64,000 bases of DNA from Diploptera punctata (GCA_030220185.1 JASPKZ010007553.1:170001-234000), one strand, 5' to 3'. Positions 19,440-29,680 are shown, counted from the stretch's first letter. Numbers and translations are program-made. The notes: generated from the sequence alone by a model not told the origin.

Positions 19440-19870
19440 GAATATTCACCTGAAAGGTCCGTCTCCTCAACTTAATTAATCATTTAACTGTAGCGCTTTC
19501 GGGACTTGTCCCATCATCGGCAGAATTCAAAACTGGTGTTTCACTGAAGATCTGGTAGAGGGGGTTGCATGTATTGGGTTCGTTTTCGTTTATCAGGCTG
19601 TCGTTGTTGTGAGCTGCTTTCATGATTTCCATCTCTTCGAGTACGTTTATCTTCGCTGGATTATTTTCTCTGTGCATTACTGTTAGGGTGTTTTCAATAT
19701 TTAACATGCGATGTCCTTCATGGATAACGTGTTTTGCATAACTTGATTTCCCTTCTGCGTGAATGAAGTCTCGAAAATGTTCTTTGAATCTGATGTTAAA
19801 ACTCCTGTTTGTCCTTCCTATATAAAATTTGTTGCAGTCCTTACATGTCACTGTTATTTATATGAGTTTA
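19440..19870 (-). mobile_element. Penelope-like element, GIY-YIG endonuclease fragment
   Basis: Minus strand 19851-19480 (123 codons, no true start) encodes MTCKDCNKFYIGRTNRSF then NIRFKEHFRDF, the CxxC and IGxTxRxFxxRxxEH layout of the GIY-YIG endonuclease joined to Penelope reverse transcriptases, and ends SADDGTSPESATVK. The nuclease cuts the target for reverse transcription in the nucleus. The reverse transcriptase upstream is absent. After the stop comes GTTGAGGAGACGGACCT, which recurs in opposite orientation at about 19985-20005, so the fragment is flanked by inverted sequence as is common in this class. Confidence 0.75.
19488..19523 (-). ncRNA. Hammerhead-like motif overlapping the Penelope ORF end
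   Basis: On the minus strand: CTG, CCGATGA (CUGANGA with U4 to C), T, GGGAC-AA-GTCCC (stem II), GAAA, GCGC, TA, CAG pairing with CTG. Stem III is missing, but AGCGCT is self-complementary, as ACGT is in the 6995-7275 unit. The whole motif lies inside the last codons of the ORF (ADDGTSPESAT). The U4 change would weaken a classical hammerhead. Confidence 0.4.
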
Positions 19871-20119
19871 GCATCAAGGTCATCAAGGTCATATAGCGTC
19901 ATTGGACATTTACAAAGTTATAATATAGAATTATAAAATTGTTACCAAACAGTTTTGTCTCCTCAATTTTGTGAATATTGCAGTTGAGGAGACGGACCTA
20001 TAAGCTAACAATTTTCCAATTTTATTATAATTTGAAATTTGTGACTTATACCTCACTTGAATTTTATTAATGTTAATTACGATATTTATATATAATTTGT
20101 GTATATTAACAAATATGGC
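19871..20119. other. Penelope-associated AT-rich flank
   Basis: Contains the inverted GTCTCCTCAA/TTGAGGAGAC pair at 19958-20000 and sequence loosely repeated at 18540-18700. No gene. Confidence 0.4.
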
Positions 20120-20614
20120 CTTATTGGTGGCTTTTTAAATCATGCCCCAATGGGAGTTAATGACCAATCACGTTTAAACGAATTTTGTTTTACAACTAAT
20201 GACAGCACAGTTAGTCAAAAACATTCAAGACAAAAAGTATACAAAACACTGGATCTTCCAACTCTTTTGTATGGTAGCGAAGTATGGATGTTGAAACAGA
20301 AGGATATACAGAGACTTAGATCTGCTAAAATGAGATACCTTCGTAGGACTGCAGGATACACACTACTAGATCACAAAAAAACGAAGACATCTTAGAAGAA
20401 TTACACATGGAACCTTTAGAAAACAAAATGTCTGATTATAAGTCAAGATGTTCAACATGTTCATCGAATGGAAGATCACAGAATACCCAAACTAATGTTA
20501 AGATATCATCCTGCTGGAAGAAGAAGACCAGGATGTCCATTCAGAAGACTTCTGGATGGTGTTTCTCTTGAGGCCGAAACAGGTCAAAAAATTACCTAAA
20601 TTCGTGAATGTACT

Positions 20615-20659
<45 letters not shown>

Positions 20660-21985
20660 TAACGACAGTCGTGTTTTAGCTCGCTATTTATCGATTTCTC
20701 TTTACCAACTCTTGATTTTCTGATAAAGATAGCTCCTCCTTTTAACATTCTGATCAGCTCAGAGCTCTATTTTGCAGTGACTGACGAATATAGCAAATAA
20801 TGAACAGATTCCTTCGAACTACACATTTGATAATCGTGTGTTCAATAATTGTGTTTTCAAATAATGCTTTTTACTGAGTTGTTTATCAAAAAAATGTATT
20901 GACCTATAATGTTGATTATAATATATAGTTAGATGTGTATTATTTTTTTCTCCACTAGGGTGCATTCTTACAATATTCCGATCAGCGATAACCGATTGCG
21001 ATCAGTGGGTTATCTTATCACCGAGATTGATCATATTTGGCAACAAATAAAATGATGAATTTGCAGTGAATAAAATAATGAAACATAATCAAACATTTCT
21101 TATTTGTTTTCAAACATCGCCAATTACATTAACTATATAAATATTTTAAAATACTGGTAACTGTATTTAAATAATGATTTTTTTAGTAAAGAGCTTAATT
21201 GTATTCGTTAAATAGTCCTAAGAAATTCCACTCTTGATTTCCTAATCCTCATAAGTAATGCCACGAGTGATTTCCAAATTATCGATAAATTCACGACTCA
21301 CTAAATGAGTCGCGAATTTATCTAGAGAATTTGAAAATCAAGAGTGGCATTTGTTAGGACTATTTAACGAATAAAATTAAGCTGTTTACTCCCAAATCAT
21401 TATTTAAATATAGTTATTTTAAAATATGTATATATTTAATCTAAACGGCGATGTTTGAAAACGAATGAGAAACGATTGGTCATTTGCTTCTTTTGTTCAT
21501 CACTGCAACCAGATCATATTGTTTATTGCTAAAGGATCGCAATATTGTAAGAATGTACCCTAGTGGAGAACATTATAACCACTATTATTGGTATTAATTA
21601 ATTTCTGAAATCCTATAATGTAAATATGTCAATTATATTTTTTCTGCAACGCCATTTCCTGGAAAATAATTAGTTTAAGAAAGTGCAAAAGCGTTTTTTG
21701 TGGTATAATCAATTGCTACAAATATTTTTATATTAACTCCCGCATGCGGTATGTGTTGACATTCATGCACTATATATACAATCTGGTAGCCGTATTTCTT
21801 AGAGGATCAGTCACTGCAAAGTAATGCTAAGACCTATTCAAAATGTAAAAAAATATGAGCTTTCGTTAATATAATAAACTTCGGTTGATAAATTCGAGGC
21901 GAAACACGACTGTGATTGGTTGTAAATAAAAAATCATTGAAATGTGATTGGTCATTGACTTCCATTTGAGTTAAATAGTCAATTC
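20120..21985. mobile_element. Large foldback element with nested central palindrome
   Basis: Left arm 20135-21235 (less the LINE-B insert) and right arm 21360-21985 are inverted copies: TGACCAATCACG.. against ..GTGATTGGTCATTGA, and blocks such as AAACATCGCC/GGCGATGTTT and CCACTAGGGTGCATTCTTAC against its complement. The centre (21254-21355) is itself a hairpin, TGCCACGAGTGATTTCCAAA paired with ..TTGAAAATCAAGAGTGGCA. Bordering the centre is TCGTTAAATAGTCCTAA with its inverse. No coding sequence. Relatives at 13130-14915 and 63360-63795. Confidence 0.65.
20206..20656 (+). mobile_element. LINE-B 3' fragment with TSD
   Basis: Encodes KHSRQKVYKTLDLPTLLYGS, EVWMLKQKDIQRLRSAKMRY, then frameshifted SLEAETGQ; ends with a long (ATG)n tail. 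TSD AACTAATGACAG (20194-20205) and AACTAACGACAG (20657-20668), one mismatch. Inserted in the left arm of the foldback element. Confidence 0.85.
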
Positions 21986-22791
21986 TAACTACGTACATGT
22001 ATGAGGTGAGTCCAGAATATTCTAACTGCTATTCATTTTAAATACAACGTCAATAAAATTTCCCAGGAAGGCAGTAGCGTTTGTTATATACGTTTACGTC
22101 TGTTTTCTCTTTCTTTAAATATATTCTACTTTTTAATTACCTTGTATTTAGGATACACTTTGTGATAAAGTATTTCTAGAACGTAAAAACGGAATATCTT
22201 GCTCGGTATGATAATAACGGTTTCAGAGAATTGTATAAATAAATGCAAATGCCGTAAAGATTTTAACTGTGTACACTTTAGATGTATCTTATAGTAAATG
22301 CAATAGTAAAACTCTCATGGGAAAGAAAACAGGAGTTACTATGATTTCAGTCGTTGGTGCGTTTTAATTATTTAGGTTATGATATGTTATGGCATATAAT
22401 TAAATAATTAAAAGAGTCTAAGTTCTGCTAAACAACGGAACGTCAATAAAAATAATGATGTTCATATGTAACTCATAATGATATGTTACCCATCCACTGA
22501 CTCTATTTTTCTTACATTTTTTATATGATGTTACGTGGTATAGTAGCAATTGTGCTCGCCTCTGTATTCCAGATCCACGAAGTCAAACCTGCTTTTGTTA
22601 ATGGATTTTTTTTTCTGGGCATCATGTGTGTGTCCTCCTACGTAAGATAGATAAAGTATGGGTTCTGAGTCATAGAATTATAGCACGTAGAGTAAATAAA
22701 GTCTTGTCCATGACCACTTTCTTATGTCTATTCTACTATCTATTGACTAGGAATACCGCATATGTACACACTGTTATTTAACAGTTACAAT

Positions 22792-22792
<1 letters not shown>
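21986..22792. other. No gene; tRNA-like stretch at 22545-22620
   Basis: GTGGTATAGTAGCAATTGTG and AAGTCAAACCTGC near 22545-22595 resemble a decayed tRNA-derived head. The rest is AT-rich with nothing recognised. Confidence 0.3.

Positions 22793-22843
<51 letters not shown>
22793..22843. repeat. (ATT)n microsatellite
   Basis: About 50 bp of ATT repeats immediately upstream of LINE-C. Confidence 0.95.
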
Positions 22844-22844
<1 letters not shown>

Positions 22845-22849
22845 TATAC

Positions 22850-23795
22850 AGAATATTTTATACTGAAACAAGGGTGCAGTCTATTACCAATTTTATTTAA
22901 TATTTATGTAGAATTTATATTAATGAAATGGAAAGAAAGCTGCAAAGGTATGGGTATCCCAATAGCCAACAGATTTTTGCTGACATTACAATTTGCCGAT
23001 GATAAACTGGTTTTAGCGCAAGACAAATTTGGTGTGGAATTCATGATAAAAAGATTGAAAAACACATATGAATCATGGGGTCTCACAGTAAATTTACAAA
23101 AAAACAGAATATTTGGCAATAAATAGCAACGAGGGATAAAATTTTATGTTGGAAGAAGGGATTCAAATAAAACAAGTGAAACAACCTAAATATTTGGGAA
23201 TAATTATAGATAATATTGAAGGTATAGGCAAAGAGAATATAAAGCATATAATTGAATCGAGTAACAAAATAATATCATTATTAAATTCCATATGGTGGGA
23301 TAAGCATATTTGGAAAGACACCTAAAAAAATTGGTAAAACATTTGTGGAATCTGTTTCAACATATGGAAGTAAGGTATGGACAATCAATAAGTACTACAA
23401 GAATATACTAATAGCTCTAGAAATGGATTATTTATGCAGAAGTGCCAGAAAGTCAAAATTAGAACATGTCACAATTAAGGAAATTAGAAACATAATTAGA
23501 AACATAATTGAAGCAGAAGAAAGCATAATTGAAAGAATTGAGGAGAAGGAATTAAAATGGTTAGGACATATTTTAAGAATGGAAAATGTGCGATGGCCGA
23601 AACTACTATATCAATGGCAACCGACAAGAAACAAGAAAAGAGGGAGACCAAAGTTAACATGGAAGGAAAGCATGAGGATAGTAATGCAAGCAAGAGGGAT
23701 AAGCATTGAAGATGCCCAAGATCGCAGGCTTTGGAGGTTTGGCACGGGAAGACGACAGCAGCTGTAAAAACCCAAAGATAGATAGATAGATAAGA
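22850..23795 (+). mobile_element. LINE-C, 5'-truncated reverse transcriptase
   Basis: Begins at RT block 4 (GCSLLPILFNIYVEF), then FADDKLVLAQDKFGVEFM with an intact FADD, LTVNLQKN, a frameshifted middle, and a clean 140-codon C-terminus (23345-23767): MESVSTYGSKVWTINKYYK, WLGHILRMENVRWPKLLYQW, KKRGRPKLTWKESM. Ends with (GATA)n. The paralogue on the minus strand is at 25975-26890. Confidence 0.85.
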
Positions 23796-23849
23796 CTTTC
23801 CTTTCTTGATTATTTGGTTTCCATGAATCGCGTACCCTCTTCGTGCTAT

Positions 23850-24105
23850 AGGGCTACTGCAAATAAAAATCTTCATCTTGATTCCTGTAAATGTGGAATT
23901 CAATTCTAATACCATACAGTAACAGGTATGTTTTTAAAAATTCACATATGAAAATTTTCTTAAAGAAAGAAAAGTTCTTAGAAGTTGGGATGACAAGATT
24001 TAATGTAATGCGTATACGTTGGGATGACAACACTCCCTTTAGTGCATAGGGACATTGGTTTTCAGAGTTGATCTTACGTTTAATTTCTTTCTGCACTTCA
24101 TTCCT
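23850..24105 (-). mobile_element. LINE fragment (thumb region), diverged
   Basis: Minus strand: QKEIKRKINSENQCPYALKG, then VLSSQ; the same region as HKEIKHRLNSGNACYYALQR in LINE-A but diverged, with an inserted partial duplication (GTTGGGATGACAA twice). Directly abuts the next LINE-A tail. Confidence 0.6.
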
Positions 24106-24185
24106 AACTAACTAACTAACTAACTCACTGGCACTATCGAACCCGTAGGTTAATGGTTGCGCGGACATAAGTTCTCCATACATAC
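24106..24185 (-). mobile_element. LINE-A extreme 3' end
   Basis: About 80 bp: (TTAG)n, TTCGATAGTGCCAGTGAG and the last codons before it. Cut at 24185. Confidence 0.75.
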
Positions 24186-24245
24186 TTCGAATACCAATCA
24201 AGAGGTCCGGGTTCAAATCCCGTCCAGGCATTTATTTTTGTTATG

Positions 24246-24278
<33 letters not shown>

Positions 24279-24356
24279 AATTCTAACATGAAATTGGAAC
24301 AGACCAGCAGGTCTAATCCTTGATGCTGATGATATATATATATATATATATATATC
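24186..24356. repeat. tRNA-like 3' half plus two (AT)n tracts
   Basis: GGTCCGGGTTCAAATCCCGT near 24206 is a good B box with T-arm pairing. TA repeats lie at 24246-24276 and 24332-24354. Between them is CCTTGATGCTGATGA-type sequence. No gene. Confidence 0.45.
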
Positions 24357-24690
24357 CATAATAATTCTGCCCGAGGGCAGGTCTTTCACTGCAATCATAG
24401 CATTTTCATGCTATGCTTTGCAGCTTTACTGGGGAATTATAGGTGTGGTAGCTTCCCGTTGCTTTCCACACCGGTGAAGGATGATGATGATAATGATAAG
24501 GATGATGATAATGGCCGGATGATTTTCAGGGACCGTTGGGCCCTAAGCTTCCTGACATTTGTCTTACAGGTGAGGAAAAACCCCGAAAGAAACCTCACCC
24601 AGGACCCTGTCCCGACCGGGAATCGAACCCGGGCCCGCTGCGTGACAAGGCAGTACGCTACCTCGACACCACAGAGGTGGACGTATATAT
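24357..24690 (-). mobile_element. SINE-1, full-length copy
   Basis: Minus strand: head with B box GGGTTCGATTCCCGG near 24615-24630, body AAGACAAATGTCAGGAAGCT, CGGTCCCTGAAAATCATCCGG, and 3' module TTGCAGTGAAAGACCTGCCC, CGGGCAGAATTATTATGGA with a TA-rich tail. Confidence 0.85.
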
Positions 24691-25300
24691 ATGCCTGAAT
24701 ATTTGAAATAACCATAAAAATATTTCAAATTCTAAGATTCTGTCCATTATAAAGTAAAAGGCACAAAATAATACCAATCATTTCATATAATATTATATTA
24801 TCCTACAAATTTTATTGATGGTGTTTTAAAAATGATTTTCCTCATATCTCACATAAGCGTCTATAAAATATGAGTAAAAAGTTAATGAAATATTGGGTTT
24901 TTTAGTACCTCATATAAAGTAAAAAGATTTAAAACTTCCAATATACTTTTCTGCTAAATTAAGTCGTATTTTCAATTTGGTAATCAATAATTTTATAGCC
25001 TGACTGGGTAAAGTTTATCTAGTATTTAAATTCAGTAAGTTATTACTTTCATTACCTTGACCAATTAAGGGGAAGCAATTCGAAGTTTAAACAATAGTGT
25101 ACAATATTTTATCTTTTATGCGAATATGTTTATGACTTTCCGCACCATTTACTGAAATGGATAATAAATTCATCTGAGTTATTGATTTGCAAACTTCAAT
25201 ACTTGAGCTGCAATAAATCCTGCTGTGTTCATTTACACACTCGTCTTTTATTTTGAAGTGTCGTGTAGAACTAAAGTACAATATAACAAAATTTAGTTAA
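24691..25300. other. No gene or repeat recognised
   Basis: AT-rich, no supported frame. Confidence 0.4.
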
Positions 25301-25337
25301 AAACAATATTTTTTTATATTTGAAGAGAAAAATTATA

Positions 25338-25411
25338 CGCTCAGACCGGGACTTGAACCCGGGACCCTTGGTTCTCTAGACCAAGTGCTCTACCAACAGA
25401 GCTACCTGAGC
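25338..25411 (-). tRNA. tRNA-like unit, copy 1 (probable tRNA-derived repeat)
   Basis: Reverse copy of the 25537 unit, identical in the acceptor, D and T arms. It forms the left arm of an inverted repeat (about 25300-25450 against 25497-25645) around a 45-bp spacer. See copy 2 for the fold. Confidence 0.45.
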
Positions 25412-25536
25412 AAGTACCGATCTAAACGCAAATCTTTCTCTATATACATTTGCAAGATAGAAGCATGGCTTCACAGCATTTCGTGGACGGGAATTACAAT
25501 GTATATAGAGAAAGAGTTGCGTTTAGATCGGTACTT

Positions 25537-25610
25537 GCTCAGGTAGCTCAGTTGGTAGAGCACTTGGTCTAGAGAACCAAGGGTCCCGGGTTCAAGTCCC
25601 GGTCTGAGCG
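25537..25610 (+). tRNA. tRNA-like unit, copy 2 (probable tRNA-derived repeat)
   Basis: 74 nt folding well: acceptor GCTCAGG/TCTGAGC, D arm GCTC..GAGC, T arm CCGGG-TTCAAGT-CCCGG, with good A and B boxes. The anticodon arm CTTGGT/ACCAAG leaves loop CTAGAGA, putting AGA (serine) at the anticodon. True Ser tRNAs have a long variable arm, absent here, and a strict 5-bp stem would leave a 9-nt loop. Flanking sequence is also repeated on both sides, so this is probably a tRNA-derived mobile repeat or pseudogene rather than a working tRNA. Confidence 0.5.
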
Positions 25611-25829
25611 TATAATTTTTCTCTTCAAATATGATTTATCCATCAATGAGATGCACGAAATCAATAATAATAACATGGAAAAAGCCGTACTGGCTGTAAT
25701 GTATAATTCCCAAATATGTCTTCTTAATTAAGGAGCCGCCATTTGCAAGATAGAAGCATGGCTTCACAGCATTTGGTGGACGGGAATTACAATGTATATA
25801 GAGAAAGATTTGCGTTTAGATCGGTACTT

Positions 25830-25903
25830 GCTCAGGTAGCTCAGTTGGTAGAGCACTTGGTCTAGAGAACCAAGGGTCCCGGGTTCAAGTCCCGGTCTGA
25901 GCG
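25830..25903 (+). tRNA. tRNA-like unit, copy 3 (probable tRNA-derived repeat)
   Basis: Identical to copy 2 and shifted by 293 bp, with the same upstream (TTTGCAAGATAGAAGCATGG.. GTTTAGATCGGTACTT) and downstream (TATAATTTTTCTCTTCAAAT) flanks. A tandem duplication of the whole unit. Confidence 0.5.
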
Positions 25904-25974
25904 TATAATTTTTCTCTTCAAATATGATTTATCCATCAATGAGATGCACGAAATCTATAATAATAATAATATTT

Positions 25975-26890
25975 TTTTAATCTATCTATCTTCGTGGTTT
26001 TATAGCTGATGCTCTCTTCCCGTGCCAAACCTCCAAATCCTACGATCTTGGGCATCTTCAATGCTTAGCTCTCTTGCTTACATAACTGTCTTCATGTTTC
26101 CCTTCCATGTTAACTTTGGTCTTCCTCTTTCCTTCTTTCTTGTCGGTTACCATTGATATAGTAGTTTCGGCCATCGCTCATTTTCCATTCTTAAAATATG
26201 TCGTAACCATTGTAATTCCTTCTTCTTAATCCTTTCAATTAAGCTTTCTTCTGCTTCCATTATGTTTCTAATTTCCTTAATTGTGACATGTTCTAATTTT
26301 GACTTTCTGGCACTTCTGCGTAAATAATCCATTTCTAGAGCTATTAGTCTATTCTTGTAGTACTTATTGATTGTCCACACCTCACGTCCATATGTTGCAA
26401 CAGATTCTACCAATGTTTACCAATTTTTTTGTGTCTTTCCAAATATGCTTATCCCACCATATGGAATTTAATAATGATATTATTTTGTTACTCGATTCAA
26501 TTCTATGCTTTATATTCTCTTTGCCTATACATTCGATGTTATTTATAAGTATTCCTAAACATTTAGGTTGTTCCACTTGCTTTTTTTTATTTCCTTCTTC
26601 CAACAATAAATTTTCTCTTCCATTGCTATTTATTGTTAAATATTCTGTTTTTTTTTGTAAATTTACTGTGAGACCCCATCTATGTATTTCAACATTTTTA
26701 TCGCGAATTCCATATCAAATTTGTCTTGTGCTAAAACCAGTTGATCATCAGCAAATAGTAAAGTCAGCAAAAATCTGATGCCTATTGGGATACCTTTGTA
26801 GCTTTGTTTTCATTTCATTAATATAAATTCTACATAAATATTGAATAAATTGGGAAAGTCTTAATTTTTTATATAGCCCTAACCAAAATG
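25975..26890 (-). mobile_element. LINE-C, second copy, frameshifted
   Basis: Minus strand: FADFTI (catalytic FADD altered by frameshift) near 26770-26750, EGNKKKQVEQPKCLGILINN, VATYGREVWTINKYYKNRLI, SARKSKLEHVTIKEIRN, LRHILRMENERWPKLLYQW, then a frameshifted tail and (GATA)n at about 25980-25990. Closely matches 22850-23795. Dead copy. Confidence 0.8.
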
Positions 26891-27564
26891 ACGATACACA
26901 AGGGGTGTCAAACATTTTTTTACTAAGGATCACTTTTATTAAATCGAACTGTTAGCACAGGCCGTGTGATTTATTTAGTGAAATATTACTTACTGTACGC
27001 ACATGTTTATCTAAACGAACAATATAAACATAAAAAAGGTGAAGGGGGGGGTAATACCAGTAAATTCTTAGGAAAACCTTGAGATGGTAGGAGGTTAAAG
27101 CTTCTATCTTTTTGGACAATTCGTATGAGGATGCCAACCAGATATTCATCTCTGCATGAAGGCAACCTTTATCCCCAGAACTTAGTCTGCTACTCATTTC
27201 AGTTAAAGGCTGAGTCGACACGGAGAACGTGGTGCTGCCAGAAGATTTAGCCAGTTTAAAAATCCTGACCAACGGAATTTGAAACCGCAACTTTCTACCT
27301 TGTAGCGTATTGTCATAATAAATTATGGTACCCACACAATACAAACTACCGGTACCTAAGTTAAATATATTAAATATTACTTTACTCGAAATTGTTGTAG
27401 TTATTAACTTGATGTTTTTCATGAATTTACAAAATTAAATTGCGTATTTCTGAAAATAGTTAAAAACTTATGAATACAACTGAAAGCCATACGTGATGTT
27501 ATGGTGGGCCATATATTGGACAGACCTGATCTGAACCATGCCTTGGTTAACAAGACTCGAGAGA
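26891..27564. repeat. Mostly unrecognised; old SINE-2 copy (minus) at 27040-27310
   Basis: 27110-27305 in reverse complement aligns with the SINE-2 head and body: GGTTTCAAATTCCG (decayed B box), GGATTTTTAAACTGG, GTCGACTCAGCC. A G8 run lies at 27043. The remainder (26891-27039, 27311-27564) is AT-rich and unassigned. Confidence 0.5.
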
Positions 27565-27830
27565 GACCGCTGTGGTCTCGAGGTAGCGTGCTGCCTTGTC
27601 ACGCAGCGGGCCCGGGTTCGATCCCCGGTCGGGGCAGTTTTTCTGGGTGAGGTTTTTATCGGGGTTTTTCCTCACCTGTAAGACAAATGTCAGGAAAACT
27701 TTAAGGCCCAAACGGTCCCCGAAATCATATGGCCATCATCCTTACCATCCTGGTTGAGTGGTAGACAAGGCCTTAAGGCCTTAACTCTGCCAGGTAAAAT
27801 AAAGCTATTATTATTATTATTATTATTAAT
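27565..27830 (+). mobile_element. SINE-1 head and body with CR1-like LINE 3' tail
   Basis: Intact tRNA-derived head (GTGGTCTCGAGGTAGCGTGC; B box GGGTTCGATCCCCGG) and SINE-1 body through AAATCATATGGCCATCATCC. It then switches to TGGTTGAGTGGTAGACAAGG and GCCAGGTAAAATAAAGCTATT with (ATT)n. The last part matches the 3' end of the LINE at 798-900 (GAGTAGCAGACAAGG, CCAGGTAAAATAAAG). So the same head and body are fused to a different LINE tail. Confidence 0.8.
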
Positions 27831-28463
27831 AATTGTACTTGAGCTGGAAAGAAATTATTGTAACACAATTTTACTTTTGACGAGGGACTCAAGAATTGGA
27901 GAGGAATTTGTGCTTCCTTCGGGAGATGTATCTAAGTATATACTGTCCAATGGATATGCACCCCCGAGAGATATACAAATTGAAGCCTACTTCCTTTTCT
28001 GTCTCGGCATATCATTTGCCTCCCTGCATTCCTATCCCTCACTTTCTTTTCTATCTCTCTTTTGCACTTGTACTCCAATGTTGTCAACTCAACTCCAACC
28101 TTGCATTATTCAATATTCAAGAGCCATGACACTGGGGGAAGTTTGGCGACATCCCTACTCGATAAGTTACTGTGGCTGCTGTTAGACGTAATGGGAGGGA
28201 AGTGCAGTGAAATTGTGTGAGTATAGACGTGTACTTTTCTAAGAACGATCTCAGCGCTATAGGGGCACAGATCCGTTGTTCCGAGTATAACTCAATGCTA
28301 GTGTGTCAGCTCTTAAAGCTTGGATGTTTGAATTCTAATTCTGACTGAGGTGAAAAATTGTATTTCTTATTAAGTATGTCCAGATATATAATGCCATATT
28401 TAGTGACGGTAAAAATGTTAGGAACAATTTTCAGTACCAAACAGGCCTACTTCTTAATGTTAG
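27831..28463. other. No gene; partial repeat and tRNA-like stretch
   Basis: 28000-28070 repeats 15265-15335 in reverse. 28272-28345 (AGTATAACTCAATGCTAGTG, GTTTGAATTCTAATT) resembles a decayed tRNA-like head. A 143-codon ORF at 27754-28185 overlaps the SINE tail and has no known motif, so I do not call it. Confidence 0.3.
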
Positions 28464-28476
28464 ACAATTACTAGAT

Positions 28477-29344
28477 CTTCTTCTTCGTCACGGTTTAGGC
28501 TTTTTGATAGCCTGTTTCGGCTCCAAATTGCTCTCTTTCCATCTTTTCTTTGGTCTTCCCAAACTTCTTCCTTTTGGTGAATAGTTGTATGCTGCTTTTG
28601 GTATTCTGTTCTCAGTCATCCTTGCTAAGTGTACTTTCCAGTCTGTTCTGTATTTAACTGTTGTTGTGTTTAATTCATCTACTTTTAGTTGTTGTCTTAG
28701 TTCTGTGTTGTGTTTTTGTCTGTTCTTTGATATCCTGGTATTGGTCTGAGGAATTTCATTTGAGTAGCTTGTAGTCACTATCCATGTTTCGGACCCGTAA
28801 TAACACTGGTCAATATGATTTTTGTCTCATGAGTACCAGTTTTTTTTATCGTGTTTTCAAATATGTATTCGGAATTTCTCCATCACGCACAGTTTTTTAT
28901 TCAATTTCAATTAATGAATTCAAATAATTATTTTTATAAACTTTTTTCGTCCATTTGTCCATTGAGCATGAGCACTGGGAACACTTTCATCAGGAGATTT
29001 CAGCTATGGAAAAGATATATCAATGCAAATGGAATCCTAATATGTTGGCCGATTATTGTTGGACCATCAAGAGGGATGCTCCACAGGCGAAATATAGCAG
29101 AAAATCGTCATTTCTTACTATCTAGGTGAGACCGAATGTTCGAATATTGTGTAGTTACGAATGTAGAAAATATTAAAGTGTTTGAAATTATAAAATCCTG
29201 TCTCTCGAAAACCTTGCGTGATTGAGAAAAACCGATATCATATTTGAATTCAGGAGAAAAGATACTATCAGAATCACATATTTTTCTTTCTGAGACAAAA
29301 AAAAAATCTTTTTTATTGCTTAGTGTAATAGGAACTGCCATTGT
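28477..29344 (-). mobile_element. LINE-D-like 3' fragment split by a Chapaev-like element
   Basis: Minus strand: TMAVPI at 29344-29329, then the Chapaev-like insertion, then GSETWIVTTSYSNEIPQ, YRTDWKVHLARMTENRIPKA, GRSLGRPKKRWKES, ending with a GAAGAAG tail at 28477. A perfect 13-bp TSD ACAATTACTAGAT at 28464-28476 and 29345-29357 encloses both parts, proving a single LINE insertion later hit by the DNA transposon. One frameshift at the junction. Confidence 0.9.
28804..29325 (+). mobile_element. Chapaev-like non-autonomous DNA transposon, copy 5
   Basis: CACTGGTCAAT..GCTTAGTG with TAA on both sides (28801-28803, 29326-29328), inside a LINE fragment. Protein remnant near 28965-29125 reads EHFHQEISAMEKIYQCKWN. 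Confidence 0.7.
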
Positions 29345-29357
29345 ACAATTACTAGAT

Positions 29358-29668
29358 GCAACTAAAGAACCTGTAAATGATAAAATGAAACTAAAAGTTA
29401 CATTAATTCGAGTATAGGTAGTCTACAGGCAAATTTTCAATGTGAAAACTGGAATGATACTATTGAGTGAACTGAATGCCTGAAGCATTTGTGATTAAAA
29501 GTGAGGTACAACGTGTGAACACGTTGATAATAATAGTTATAATATATGTACTTGGTGTTTTACAAGTACCGTTCCACTTCCTTCGCTAACAACTAAAATT
29601 CAAATGAGAACACATTACATTAAACTTACAACAGTATACATTGTTCAAGGTAAATAATAAGTATTCTT
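29358..29668. other. No gene or repeat recognised
   Basis: AT-rich, nothing supported. Confidence 0.4.
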
Positions 29669-29680
29669 AGTTATGAAGAA

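Noticed and set aside
23496..23915. 139-codon minus-strand ORF
   Set aside because: Antisense shadow of the LINE-C reverse transcriptase C-terminus.
24106..24185. (TTAG)n as insect telomeric repeat
   Set aside because: The insect telomere unit is TTAGG; here short GTTA/TTAG runs are the fixed tail of LINE-A after TTCGATAGTGCCAGTGAG.
25338..25903. Functional tRNA-Ser(AGA) gene cluster
   Set aside because: Fold lacks the long variable arm of Ser tRNAs and the loop size is irregular; kept as tRNA-like repeats instead.
26952..27422. 156-codon minus-strand ORF
   Set aside because: It runs through an old SINE-2 copy in reverse and shows no protein motif; a chance frame.
27754..28185. 143-codon plus-strand ORF
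   Set aside because: Starts in the LINE-derived tail of a SINE and crosses a microsatellite (polyleucine from ATT/CTA repeats); no homology recognised.
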